DNA from: Phycomyces nitens
Taxonomy: Eukaryota; Mucoromycota; Mucoromycetes; Mucorales; Phycomycetaceae
DNA length: 64,000 bases
Reading direction: 5' to 3'
Assembly: GCA_022702545.1 (NCBI GenBank)
Contig: JAHRBC010000003.1
Location: 6,944,001-7,008,000, forward strand
The notes under the pieces were generated by a model that was given only the letters and a program-made list of their open reading frames with translations, made no database searches and had not been told where the DNA came from. Made by a program: the position numbers and the translations under genes. This document shows positions 21,128 through 31,059 of this stretch, piece after piece (position 1 is the stretch's first letter; each line of letters opens with the position of its first letter).

Positions 21128-22672
21128 ATGTCTGTTACCAAGCAAGAAAACCTGTCCGTCATCCTCAACAAGCCCCTCGACATTGTCTTGGTAAGGATCT
21201 CAAGCCATAAGTTCTGTCTAACCAGGTATCATAGGAGAACCGCCCTATCCCTACTCTTGGCAAGGGTGGTAAGTACCATTCTATCCTCCCGAACTACAGA
21301 GCCTTAACGCGTTGCCCTAGATGTCCTTGTGAATGTCAAGGCTACTGGAATCTGTGGATCAGATGTCCATTACTGGCAGCACGGTGCAATCGGCTCCTTC
21401 AAGGTCGAGAAGCCCATGGTCCTTGGCCATGAGTCTGCAGGCATCATTGCTGCAGTTGGTGAGGGTGTCAAGAATGTCAAGGTTGGTGATCGTGTTACTC
21501 TTGAACCCGGAGCTGGCTGCAGAATGTGCGACTATTGCAAGACTGGTCGCTACAACCTCTGCCCTGACATGGTCTTGTAAGTCAAAAATCGAGAATAGAT
21601 CTAAAAGCCTGACACCACATCTCCCAGTGCTGCCACTCCTCCCTATGATGGCACCCTTTGCAACTACTACCGCCATCCTGCAGACTTTTGCTACAAGTGA
21701 GTATATTGGTCAAGATCAATCTAGTTTTCGGCTACAAACCTGCTATAATCTAGGCTGCCTGAAAATGTGTCTATTGAAGAGGGAGCCTTAATTGAGCCCT
21801 TGTCGGTCGGAATCCATGCTGCCAGACGTGGCAACATTCAGCCTGGCCATCGTGTCTTTATATTTGGTGCTGGCCCAGTTGGACTCTTGTGTGCAGCAGC
21901 CGCAAAGGCCGCTGGTGCTGGTCACGTCACCATCGCAGGCAAGTATATACATAGACTGGGGGTTTTTTGACAACCAAAAGAGAGAATGAGAAGCTCATTG
22001 GCGTTTATCATAGACCTTGTGCCTTCAAGACTTGAGTTTGCAAAGACCTACTACACTGATTCCCAAGTACTTCTCGAGAGATCTGCTCCTGGTGAGCCCA
22101 ACATCGAGTTCTCTCGCCGTATGTCCAAGGAAATCCTAAAGACTGAGGAGCCTGCTGATGTGGTTATTGACTGCAGTGGTGCAGAGACATGTGTCCAGAT
22201 GTCCATTTTGGCAAGTATATATATTAATATTAAGCTTAAATTGATTACTGGTCTAATTCTATATTACAGTTGGCTAAGAATGGCGGGTGTGTCATTCTGG
22301 TGGGTATGGGTGCTTCTGTGCAATCTATCCCCATCTCTGAGGTCTCCTCTAGAGAGGTTGACATCCGAGGCATCTTCCGCTACGCCAATGTAAGTCCAAA
22401 AAGTCGTCTCAAATGTCCTCTAACCAACCAATTGATGTCTGTGTCCATGCTCTAATCATATAGACGTAAGTTGATTGAATGGCCTGTAAATATTCTTGTT
22501 GCTTATTGTTATGCTTCTTAGATACCCCACCGCAGTTAGAATGATTGCTTCTGGTACCGTCAATGTCAAGCCATTGATTACCCACTCTTACCCCCTCAAG
22601 GATGCCATCAAGGCATTCCAGCACGTAAAGGATGGCCGTGATGGAGCAATCAAGGTTCAGATCATTGGTTAA
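21128..22672 (+). CDS. Xylitol / sorbitol dehydrogenase (zinc-dependent MDR family)
   Basis: Nine exons (21128-21190, 21235-21268, 21321-21576, 21628-21696, 21754-21938, 22014-22210, 22270-22389, 22464-22465, 22522-22672) total 1077 nt, 358 aa, the usual family length. Zinc-site residues are in GICGSDVHYW and GHESAG. The structural-zinc Cys cluster sits in GCRMCDYCKTGRYNLC. The NAD-binding Rossmann motif is GAGPVGLLCA. The conserved FRYANTYPTAV is split by the two-base exon. It interconverts polyols and ketoses (xylitol to xylulose or sorbitol to fructose) with NAD+ in the cytosol; which substrate is preferred cannot be read. Two introns (21939-22013, 22211-22269) use GC-AG borders with donor GCAAGT. 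Upstream lies a C/T-rich leader. Confidence 0.93.
22464..22465 (+). other. Predicted two-nucleotide micro-exon (AC)
   Basis: The bases AC are flanked by ATATAG on the left and GTAAGT on the right, both strong splice signals. Skipping them joins AAT to ATACCCC and shifts the frame; including them gives AAT-ACA-TAC-CCC, the family-conserved N-T-Y-P. The flanking introns are 74 nt (22390-22463) and 56 nt (22466-22521). Confidence 0.75.
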
Positions 22673-22889
22673 CATGCCAAAAGAGATGGAGAAACAGATC
22701 TTTTCTCTCTATAATCTTTTGATAGAACCATCTTTACATAATTTCTTTGGGTTCCTTCTCATGTAATATAAAACTCTACCTCCTTTAACACTCGATACTC
22801 TCTCTTTTTTTTAAATATATATATATATATAATAATAGTAATACTATTATTATCATTATTATTTATTATTTATTGAATGTTATTCTATA
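22673..22889. other. Convergent 3' intergenic region with TA and ATT repeats
   Basis: A short region between the ends of two convergent genes. It holds a (TA)n run at about 22817-22831 and an ATT-rich run at 22833-22875. No gene is visible. Confidence 0.6.
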
Positions 22890-24657
22890 CTATACTTGTG
22901 GTATGGTGCTGTGCGATATGTTGTTTATCCGGTATACAAGAAACGCAATAATGACCATCAAAACTCCAATAACTCCTAATACTCCGGGTTGCTTTAAAGA
23001 CAAAATGAGTATCAATGAAATCAAATGGACTGGAAATATAAAAACCTACCTGTAATGCCTCTAGATCTTTGGAACCAGACTGTCCATGATGATTCATTTC
23101 GGCTATTGGATTTTGCTTCTCCAACTTTATGCACCTACATTTCAAGTCTATACATTCAATCTCCTTGGCCACCAATGCCTTGTTCAACTTCACTTTCTCT
23201 TCTTCAAAGGCCAATTTGACTTGTTCATTCTGCCACCGATCATTCATGTCAGACCGATTGGGTTCCAGATTGCTTCTATAACCGTTCTTTTCCATGGTTT
23301 GTATTGTTTGCTGTAGACGATGCAACTCTTGTTTTGCTGATGAAATGGCTCGCTCTTGTTCACGGCACTTGTTTGCATAGGATGCTACTTGAGCCGTCGC
23401 ATTGGCTACCTGTTGTTGCAACAGGGCATTGTGGGCATCCTACAATGCATATATATATATTTTAGGATAAATGACTGTATAGTACACGACTTACGGATTT
23501 CTTTAATTTGTCTTCATTAAATATTTTGTCTACACCCAGTACAGACTCTTTCATTGATGCCAGTTCATTTCCAACTTCTTTTGCTCTTTGCAATTCGCCC
23601 TAATAATTAAAGTATATATAGATATATATATTTATTGTCAAAAAGACGAACCGATTCCAAAACAATAGTAATAATGAAAAGAGTCTATGGTTCATCTTAA
23701 AACCACACAAGAAAATAATACTCTCGAGCCATCTATGATAATAAAAAAAAGAGAGAATAGATCATGAAATACTTACTTGTAGTTTTGTCAGCAAAAGTTC
23801 CCAATGACGGGATCGTTTTCCTGGTGTTGGTACGACCCCCGTGGCAGCAGGACTATCGCTAGCAGAAGAGATTGTAGAGACTGACGAAACAGAACAAGAA
23901 GACGATTTACGCTGCAATTTCTAGATACACTTTTTTTTTTAGTATTGGCTCTAGAATCAAAAGATATGATGTATGTTGTACATACTGGGATATCAGAATA
24001 TCCTTGACTGTAGCCATTCATGGGTAGATTTAATTCTTGTGTGATGGCTGTGTCCACCTGGGACAATGGTGTAGAAAAGAGGTGAACATCGCATGCTACT
24101 TTGTGATACAGGACTACGAGACAAATGGTCAAGAGATTCAATTTGTTTGGAATGATATTAGATCTTGAGTCTTACCAGAGCCATCATCATTGGTGATGTC
24201 GATTCCAAACTCTAATTCATCGCCTGTTTGTAGCTCTATCGGTACACTTTCCTCGTTTTCAGGCGACAGTCTGAGACTATTCAAGAACGTGCCATTGCTG
24301 GATTTTACGTCCTTGATGTAGACCTTTTAGGGTACCAATGGTAATGTATAAGATATTATATGGTTAGGACTTTGATGATTGATGCCTGCCATTTTGGATG
24401 GCATGGCTTACTTTGCCCTTGTCCGACCATAATTCTGCGTGGGTTCTGGACAGCACTTTGGAATCAAAATAGCCGTTGAGTGGGCCGGGTGATGTCTTTG
24501 AGGAAGTCTGGCGTCCGATCTTTAAATGAATCTTGTCTCTGAGCTCAAGCATCTTTGTCTGGAATGTATTGTTGCGAGACTGGAGGATGAGTGTATTGGT
24601 GGCATGGGATCGTGTGGAGCTTTTGGTTGGCATTGTGGAAGCTAAGGAGAGGGTCAT
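22890..24657 (-). CDS. FHA-domain, coiled-coil, tail-anchored protein (SLMAP / Far9-Far10 / HAM-4-like)
   Basis: Seven exons (24657-24412, 24323-24176, 24113-23986, 23920-23777, 23599-23495, 23439-23050, 22991-22890) give 1263 nt, 420 aa. An FHA phosphothreonine-binding domain spans about residues 15-130, with IGRQ, LSRTHAEL and SSNGTFLNS, the canonical phosphopeptide loops. A Ser-rich linker leads to a long Gln/Glu/Lys-rich coiled coil (about 230-380). A single hydrophobic segment at the extreme C-terminus (GVLGVIGVLMVIIAFLVY) is followed by a short polar tail, typical of tail anchors in the ER or nuclear envelope. This order matches SLMAP-type STRIPAK subunits that tether PP2A complexes to membranes. 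It is shorter than most. A second ATG at 24633 is an alternative start. Confidence 0.8.
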
Positions 24658-25269
24658 TTGTTGAGACGGATGAGTTTGTGGTGATGATCTCTGAGCGGAG
24701 AAGAAAAATGCATAGCCATAAGAAGTTGCTGCGAACCTTTCTGTTTCCCTGTCTTACTCGTGTCCTCTGTGACTTGTATTTGCGCGTAAGTCTCAGTCAT
24801 CATCAAGCGAGATGAGAAAAAGGTTAAAAAGGAGAGGGAAATAAAAAGGAAAGGAGAGAGAGAAAAGAGAGCGAGTTAAAGAGAGAGAGGGGAGGGGAGG
24901 GGGGCTAATGGGAGAATGCAGGTGGAGTTCAAACAGAGTGCGAAAATTAGGCAAATGACTTGTTTTTTATTTTGTTGTTGTTTCACCGATAAATTAAAGA
25001 GTTGTTGCCTAAAAGACCATCTTTTTTTTTATTCGATAAAGAAGCCTGTGGAGAAGAAGTCCGTCAGTCTGTTAACACTTTTTATTGGCAGTCCAAACAT
25101 TCTTACAAGCACTTGTCACTCTAATGCACGTGACTAAACATTACAGCTTCAAAAGTACTTTTTAAATTTATATACAGAGTTTGTCTTGGTTATCCTCGAG
25201 TCGTTAATGAATAGTTAAATGAGATAAAGGGATAGACACCGAGAGTGATTATGCGGTATCCTCTGCAGC
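24658..25269. other. Intergenic, purine-rich stretch upstream of the FHA gene
   Basis: No gene is seen. A purine-rich tract (A/G on the plus strand, hence C/T on the minus strand) at about 24826-24905 lies 170-250 bp before the FHA gene start and could be its promoter or leader. Confidence 0.5.
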
Positions 25270-25786
25270 CTATTGAGGACCACCCAAGGTAGTTCCTTGA
25301 CCAGCAGCAGCAGCAGCCAACAATTCAGGAGCAACCTCGACACTGATTCTCTGCATCTCTGGGGAGACCTTGACGACATCTATGTTAAAGGTCAATAATC
25401 GTATTCGCAATCAGATTCCAGTCCATTTGCAACCTACCACTCATCTCCTCCTCAGGCACATACTCAATCAAGCCCATCTTGGCCAGCAACTTTTTTTCCT
25501 GCAAAATCACAAAACATCACAATCGGTTATTGATTTTGGCTCGGCCTTCAATTCAGTCTCAATCTTACATTGGACACAGCCTTTTCAAACTGTCTCTGCT
25601 TCTTCTTGGAACGGACATTGACACATGTGATTGCAGGGGCAAACTTTGATTTAGACTTGGCAATACCTCTAGCAATACGCTTTGTCTTTTCGTTTGTAGG
25701 TCCTCTGACTGCATAAAAGGTCAATAATAGTTTAACTCCAAAAAATATTCAACCTACTCTTGTTAATATTGTTCTTTCCACCCATA
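25270..25786 (-). CDS. Small basic protein, possibly nucleolar (Alb1-like?)
   Basis: Four exons (25786-25759, 25708-25569, 25498-25438, 25379-25270) give 339 nt, 112 aa. The N-terminal half is very basic (RGPTNEKTKRIARGIAKSKSK, then RSKKKQRQFEKA). A short acidic hinge follows (EYVPEEEMSDV), and the tail is Ala-rich and neutral. Small basic proteins of this kind occur in ribosome biogenesis, and the MxxKNxIN start faintly recalls yeast Alb1. The similarity is weak and unverified. No RNA-binding domain or membrane segment is visible. The exact splice phases and clean total length argue that the gene itself is real. Confidence 0.6.
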
Positions 25787-26363
25787 ATGAAGATCCTTTC
25801 TTTTGTAATAATAATAATAAAAAAAGGTTAATCTTTGTATTTGATTTTATGGCAGAAAAGGAAAAGTGTTTGAAAGGAAAGCAAGTCACGACGCACTGGC
25901 AAGCCTTTTTCCCTTCCGCTCCATTGTAAATCAATCAACCAACCAAAAAATAAAAAGAGTGGTTTCAATTTACTTTGATCCTAATGCATTTGTGCAGACC
26001 CAAAGCACGAAAAAAGATAATGGATCATGTCGACACTATGAAAATTAATTGTCAATTTTGAGTGCAATAATTGCAATAAATACTTATATTCAGCCTCAAT
26101 TACATGGCCGAAATACCTTGTTTTCTTAAATCTATCGTAATTCTCATGCTCACCCACAGTTAATTATTATTCTTTGGTGATATACATATGTATATTCTGT
26201 TTAAACAAAAAGAAAAAAGAAAAAAAAGAATTACTAACATGTGACTGTCTTTTTATTCCAGTGCATTCTTTCCAATGTTTTAAAAATGGAATGGATTCTG
26301 CAGGACAAAGCTTATTGTTTTATTTTATTATTATTTTTCTACTTTCTTGTTTTCCTAACAAAA
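25787..26363. promoter_or_regulatory. Divergent intergenic region between the small basic gene and ZPR1
   Basis: About 580 bp shared between two divergent genes. It is AT-rich with an A/G-rich stretch near 26210-26230. No specific regulatory motif was identified with confidence. Confidence 0.4.
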
Positions 26364-28001
26364 ATGTCTGATAAAGTACAGCAACCCGATAAGAATGGAC
26401 CTCTGTTTGTAGACTTGAATGACAATAGCAAGCCTGCCGAGATTGAGAGCATGTGCATGAGATGCCACGAGAATGTAAGCAGTTTGAAAATAACACGGAC
26501 GGTATTTATTTACACTTATTATAGGGCACAACTCGCATGCTTTTCACAAAGATTCCTCACTTCAAGTAAGTATGCTTATATTCCCCCGGGAAACCATCAC
26601 TTTTATTGAGCCTTGGTGTTTAGGGAGATTATCATCATGGCCTTTGAGTGCCCTCACTGCGGCTTCCGCAACAACGAACTCCAGAGTGCTGGATCGTTTA
26701 GTGAGAAGGGTCATACTGTCACTCTCCAAGTCAACGGCAAGAATGTAAGATTGACACTTTAAAAAACGCAACGTATTGACACCATCCCCCCAATGTCTTT
26801 AGGATTTGGACCGTCAATTGGTAAAATCTGACTATGCTTCTGTCAAATTCGAAGAGCTCGATCTTGAGATCCCCGCCAATAACCGCCGCGGACTTTTGAC
26901 TACCGTCGAGGGATTATTGGGCAATGCCATTGATGATTTGGCCCAAGGACAGGCTGTTCGCAAGCACACCAACGAGGAACTCTACAACCAGATTGAGGCC
27001 ATTGTAAAGAGACTCGAGGGCTACAAAGACGGACAGGAGAAATTCACACTCATCATCGATGATCCCTCTGGAAACTCTTATATTGAAAACAAGTGCCTAC
27101 CTGCCCAGGACCCTCAATTGAAGATCAAGTCCTACACTCGCTCACCCGAACAGACCGAGCAGTTGGGTCTCCAGCCCGAGCAGCCTGCCAACCCTACCGA
27201 TGCCGCAATGGCTGCTGTTGAGGAAGACGAAGAGGTTCCTGAAGTCATGACCTTCCCCTCCAACTGTTCTCACTGCAACATGCCTAGTGAGACCAACATG
27301 CACATGATTGATATTCCTCACTTTAAGGAAGTTGTCATTATGGCTACCAACTGCGAGCATTGCGGATACAAGAGCAATGAAGTCAAGGCTGGTGGTGCAA
27401 TTGCTGCAAAGGGTACCAAGATCACTCTCAACATCACCGAGGCCGAGGATCTTTCAAGAGATATCCTCAAGGTAAAATAAAAAACAAAATAGCACCAATT
27501 GTCTGTAGTTCACCAACTAACGCAACGTGCTCTTGTGTAGTCCGAGACCTGTGGTCTTTCTATTCCCGAGATCAATCTTGAATTGACTCCTGGTACTTTG
27601 GGTGGTCGCTTTACTACTGTCGAGGGTCTGCTGAGACAGGTGTATGAGGAGCTCCGTGACCGTGCTTCCTTCTTGAGAGGTGATTCTTCCACTGATGAGA
27701 GCAAGGAAAGATGGACCAAATTCTTGAACAGTCTTCAAGAGGTTGCTGATGGCAAGCGTATGCCAGTTACATTGATTGTCGATGATCCCCTTTCCAACTC
27801 CTACCTCCAGGTAATAAGCTATTAGACTGACTGTACAAGTAATCTATGAGACTAAATGTGTATCTGTAGAACCTCTATGCTCCTGATCCGGATCCAGAGA
27901 TGAAGATTGAGACCTATGAACGTGACTGGGAAGTCAATGAGTCTTTGGGTCTCAACGACATGAAGACCGAGAACTACGCAGAAACCAGTGAAGAAAAGTA
28001 A
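26364..28001 (+). CDS. ZPR1: ZPR1 zinc-finger protein
   Basis: Six exons (26364-26474, 26525-26565, 26624-26744, 26803-27471, 27541-27810, 27870-28001) give 1344 nt, 447 aa, close to the family length. Two copies of the ZPR1 module are visible. Each has a C-x2-C...C-x2-C zinc finger (CMRCHEN...[10 protein letters not shown] and CSHCNMP...[10 protein letters not shown]) followed by a beta-rich domain containing [11 protein letters not shown] or [10 protein letters not shown] and a conserved DDPSGNSY or DDPLSNSY. An acidic linker ([12 protein letters not shown]) separates the modules. ZPR1 is a cytosol-to-nucleus shuttling factor. In yeast it acts as a chaperone for folding of elongation factor eEF1A. 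All eight finger cysteines are present. Confidence 0.97.
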
Positions 28002-28872
28002 TTATTCACAAGTAGTAGCCGTGGTAGATTATCGTTATTCATAAAAAATTACATTTAATAATCAAAGCATCAATAAAAAAGCTGTATAAAAATATAAAGA
28101 ATACACAATCCTTTTTATTGATTTAATAATACGAAAAATAAAATAAAGTCGCGCAAATCATCACATCGCATCGCGTCGAATTGACAGAGGCATGGAATAC
28201 CTTCCAAATATGGAATATGTCAATGCGCTTTGAATTGGATTCGTAATGACATGTATTTACACTTATGTTGCTCAGCAAGTACACCAAAGCACTACTTTAC
28301 TACCAAATCCCAAGAGAGTGCCGTCTTATGCGCATTGTGCTCCCCCTTTTTTTGTTTTACACGCGTTGCATATCGGTCGTCTCTGCGAAAATGTTTGATC
28401 TTCAGCCAGCAGTCCAATCTCAAAATACCTTGGCACGTTTGACATTTGATCGCGCTTCAATAACGGCTTTTCTGCGTGTGATTGACGATAATCTCTTTTT
28501 TCTATACCTCTATCAAATTGAATGTCAAAATCAATAAAATATACGTGATATTTATGGCTGTGGGTGGCTTGTATCCATGTTCTAGACTGCTGTGGGCGTC
28601 TTGTTTGTATCCAAGCTTTGTATTGCGGCCTCAAAAGGCGATCTGGTCTGCCGGTATGTCCAGAGTTCGGTGGTAGATAAGGTCGTGGTCATGAACGCCT
28701 TGTCCGATAAACAAGGGTGTGGAGTGGATAGAATATGATGACGCAAGCGTAATCCAGCCTCCGGTGCGAATCGGTTTTGCCCATCTTGGCCTTTCAAAAA
28801 AATAATAATAGCCAAACACCGCCTGCCTGTTTTTTTTCTTCCCCTCCCCTCTCTTCTATTTATCTTACAACG
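28002..28872. other. Intergenic region upstream of COX5
   Basis: About 870 bp. Open frames on both strands are short and lack recognised domains. The last 40 bp before the COX5 ATG are strongly C/T-rich (CCCCTCCCCTCTCTTC), resembling the leaders of other highly expressed genes here. Confidence 0.5.
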
Positions 28873-29481
28873 ATGCTTCGCACTGCCACTACCGCCCAGC
28901 GCGCCGTTCGCGTCATCGGTCGCCGTAACGCCTCCACCAACGTCTCTGTTCAGAACCTTGAGACCCGCTGGAAGACTTTGTCTACTGCTGAGCAGAACAC
29001 TGTCGCAAAGCAGCTTGAAGAGGCACAAAAGGCTGACTGGAAGACCTTGTCTACCGATGACAAGAAGGCTGCTTGTAAGTGAAACACAAAGACTGAGTAC
29101 AGGGACGAACAGATTTGCTGACATAATAATCAAGTCTACATCGCCTTTGGTGCCCACGGCCCCCGTGAGCCCTTGACCACCCCCAACCACGGTCTCAAGG
29201 TTCTTGGTGGTGTTGTTGGTGTTCTTGTTGCCTCTGGCGCTCTCTTCTACGCCATGCGTCTTGGTGGTATGATTATAGATTGCTGTTTGTTGGATATTTT
29301 TGATATCAGATTGCTGAATATTTGTTGTTCTTGTTGAAATCTAGGTGGTGAGAACCCCCCTACTATGACCAAGGAATGGCAGGAGGCCACCAACGAGTAC
29401 CTCAAGAGCCAGAACTCCAACCCTATCTCTGGTATCTCTTCCGAGGGCTACAAGGGCAAGGGCTACGTCGTCGACGAGTAA
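28873..29481 (+). CDS. COX5: Cytochrome c oxidase subunit IV family (fungal Cox5)
   Basis: Three exons (28873-29074, 29135-29266, 29345-29481) give 471 nt, 156 aa. The N-terminus is a mitochondrial presequence rich in Arg, Ala and Thr with no acids (MLRTATTAQRAVRVIGRR). A matrix domain follows with RWKTLSTAEQ and a YIAFGAHGPREPL motif. One membrane segment (GVVGVLVASGALFYAMRL) and a short intermembrane-space tail containing TKEWQEATNEYLKSQ complete it, as in Cox5/COX IV. It is a nuclear-encoded structural and regulatory subunit of respiratory complex IV in the inner membrane. The C/T-rich leader suggests strong expression. Length fits the family. Confidence 0.93.
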
Positions 29482-29881
29482 ACGTGCTGAAAGAAGAAAA
29501 TACAAATCATTTATACAAAATAAAAGAAAAAGAAGCGAGATTCGTTTGTTATATAGAACTTACAAATTACTGTCTGTATTTAATGAAGAGGAAGAACAAG
29601 GGAAAAGGAGCGTGTGAGAAAGTTGCATTCCTTTTAATGTTTTCACAAGCAACACAAGGTTTATTTTTGAACAACTTGTTTAAAAGTGGCGTGATAGAAA
29701 TTCCAAAAGGTTGTACATCGATGGACAAAGGTCTTGTAACCATTTTGACTCGGCGCCCTAGAGTCTTTAGTTTTCTTAGGGCTCCAGCCACCCGATCTGT
29801 GCTAGTGAGCCAGAAACCAGACGTCACTCAATGTCAATCTGTGAATCTGGCGCGTTCCTGCACTTCTTCCTTCTTTTCTAA

Positions 29882-30764
29882 ATGTCACAGCAAGTTAACC
29901 TCAACGATCTCGATTTCCAGTCCCTGCAGCAGGTCAAGAATCAGCTTGAAGAGGTAATTTAGCGTGTGTGTGTCTGTGTGTGTGATTTCCATCATCTAAT
30001 TCTTTATTTCAGGAACTGTCCCATCTGACACAGTCCTACTCTAAGCTCAAGGGTGCCCAATCCAGATTCACTGATTGTGCAGACAGTGTCAATGCACTCC
30101 AGGGAGAGAGAAGAGAAGGTTAGTTGGTTGATTCAAAACAGGTCAATGGGAGTCTTGTTGCTAATATATATATATATATTTTCTTGTTCAATAGAAAAGA
30201 CCATCTTGGTTCCCTTGACATCATCTATATCCTTTTTGTTATAAAAAACACATAATAGCTATTTATTTAGATACCCTGATCTCAATAACACTACCCTGTT
30301 GAATCCTTGACCTTATTGACCATTTTACCTCTATGTACCTGGCAAGCTGAGCAACGTGGAAAAGGTTATTGTGGATGTTGGTACTGGCTACTACATTGAA
30401 AAGGTAATAAAAAATAAAATAAATAAATAAAATTGGTTCTTTAAGGGAAACAAGAAGCGTGCCGAGAAGTCTAAACGAGCCTCTGGATTAATTGTTGCTA
30501 TATAAAATAGTCGGTCGGTGATGCTTCCAAATTCTATACCGACAAAGTGAATTACGTGAAGCAGAATTTGGAAAAGTTGCAAGAGGCAGTGACGGGCAAG
30601 CAAAACAGCTTGAGGGGTGAGTTCCATAAAAGGCAATCGGTTCATCCGTCCTACCATTCTGGCTTACTTACATATTCTTCCTTCTCTTGCTGGCTAAAGC
30701 TATCGTCAGTGTTATGCAGGAAAGAGCCCAGAATCAGCAACAACAACAGCAACAGCAAAAGTAA
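29882..30764 (+). CDS. PFD5: Prefoldin subunit 5 (Gim5)
   Basis: Six exons (29882-29953, 30013-30118, 30195-30226, 30329-30403, 30511-30616, 30700-30764) give 456 nt, 151 aa. An N-terminal helix ([18 protein letters not shown]) and a C-terminal helix ([16 protein letters not shown]) form the coiled-coil tentacle. Between them lies the conserved beta-hairpin, LVPLTSSLYVPG and [11 protein letters not shown]. The protein ends in a poly-Gln tail. Prefoldin is a cytosolic hexamer that hands nascent actin and tubulin to the CCT chaperonin; CCT3 is also in this window. Intron 3 (30227-30328) is an AT-AC intron, so the gene appears to need the minor spliceosome. Intron 4 (30404-30510) contains a decoy acceptor and in-frame stops. 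Confidence 0.95.
30227..30328 (+). other. U12-type AT-AC intron in prefoldin 5
   Basis: A 102-nt intron that starts ATATCCTTTT, contains TCCTTGAC at 30304-30311 (U12 branch consensus TCCTTRAC) and ends TTTTAC 18 nt after the branch A. It joins PLTSS to LYVPG, a contiguous motif in prefoldin 5. No GT-AG pair restores this junction. Confidence 0.9.
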
Positions 30765-31059
30765 AACGAAGCCCAAATATTATGAAATCCAATATATAAG
30801 CACAATTCCAAAAATAATAATAATAATAATACACTATATTAACAGGAGTGTAAATGAACGGACTTTTGATTCAAATTGCAAAAATGCTGTAAAGTTTTGT
30901 AGCCATTTTTTTTATTTTATATTTTATATTTTATATATTTTGGCTTCATCTCTTGTCACTCCTTTAATTTATATACCCCTTTACTTTCCTTTAATCTTTT
31001 TTGCTCAAAAAGCAAACAAGCCAATTTATTTGCCTTCTTAAATCTGTCCAAAACTCTTT

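Noticed and set aside
28326..28634. Minus-strand ORF containing a CNACKTKKGGAQC-like cysteine pair
   Set aside because: The cysteine pattern hinted at a small zinc protein, but no convincing start, splice structure or family match could be built.
28582..29190. Minus-strand open frame of about 200 codons across COX5
   Set aside because: It is antisense to a clear, correctly spliced COX5 gene, has no recognised domain, and reflects the codon bias of the sense strand.
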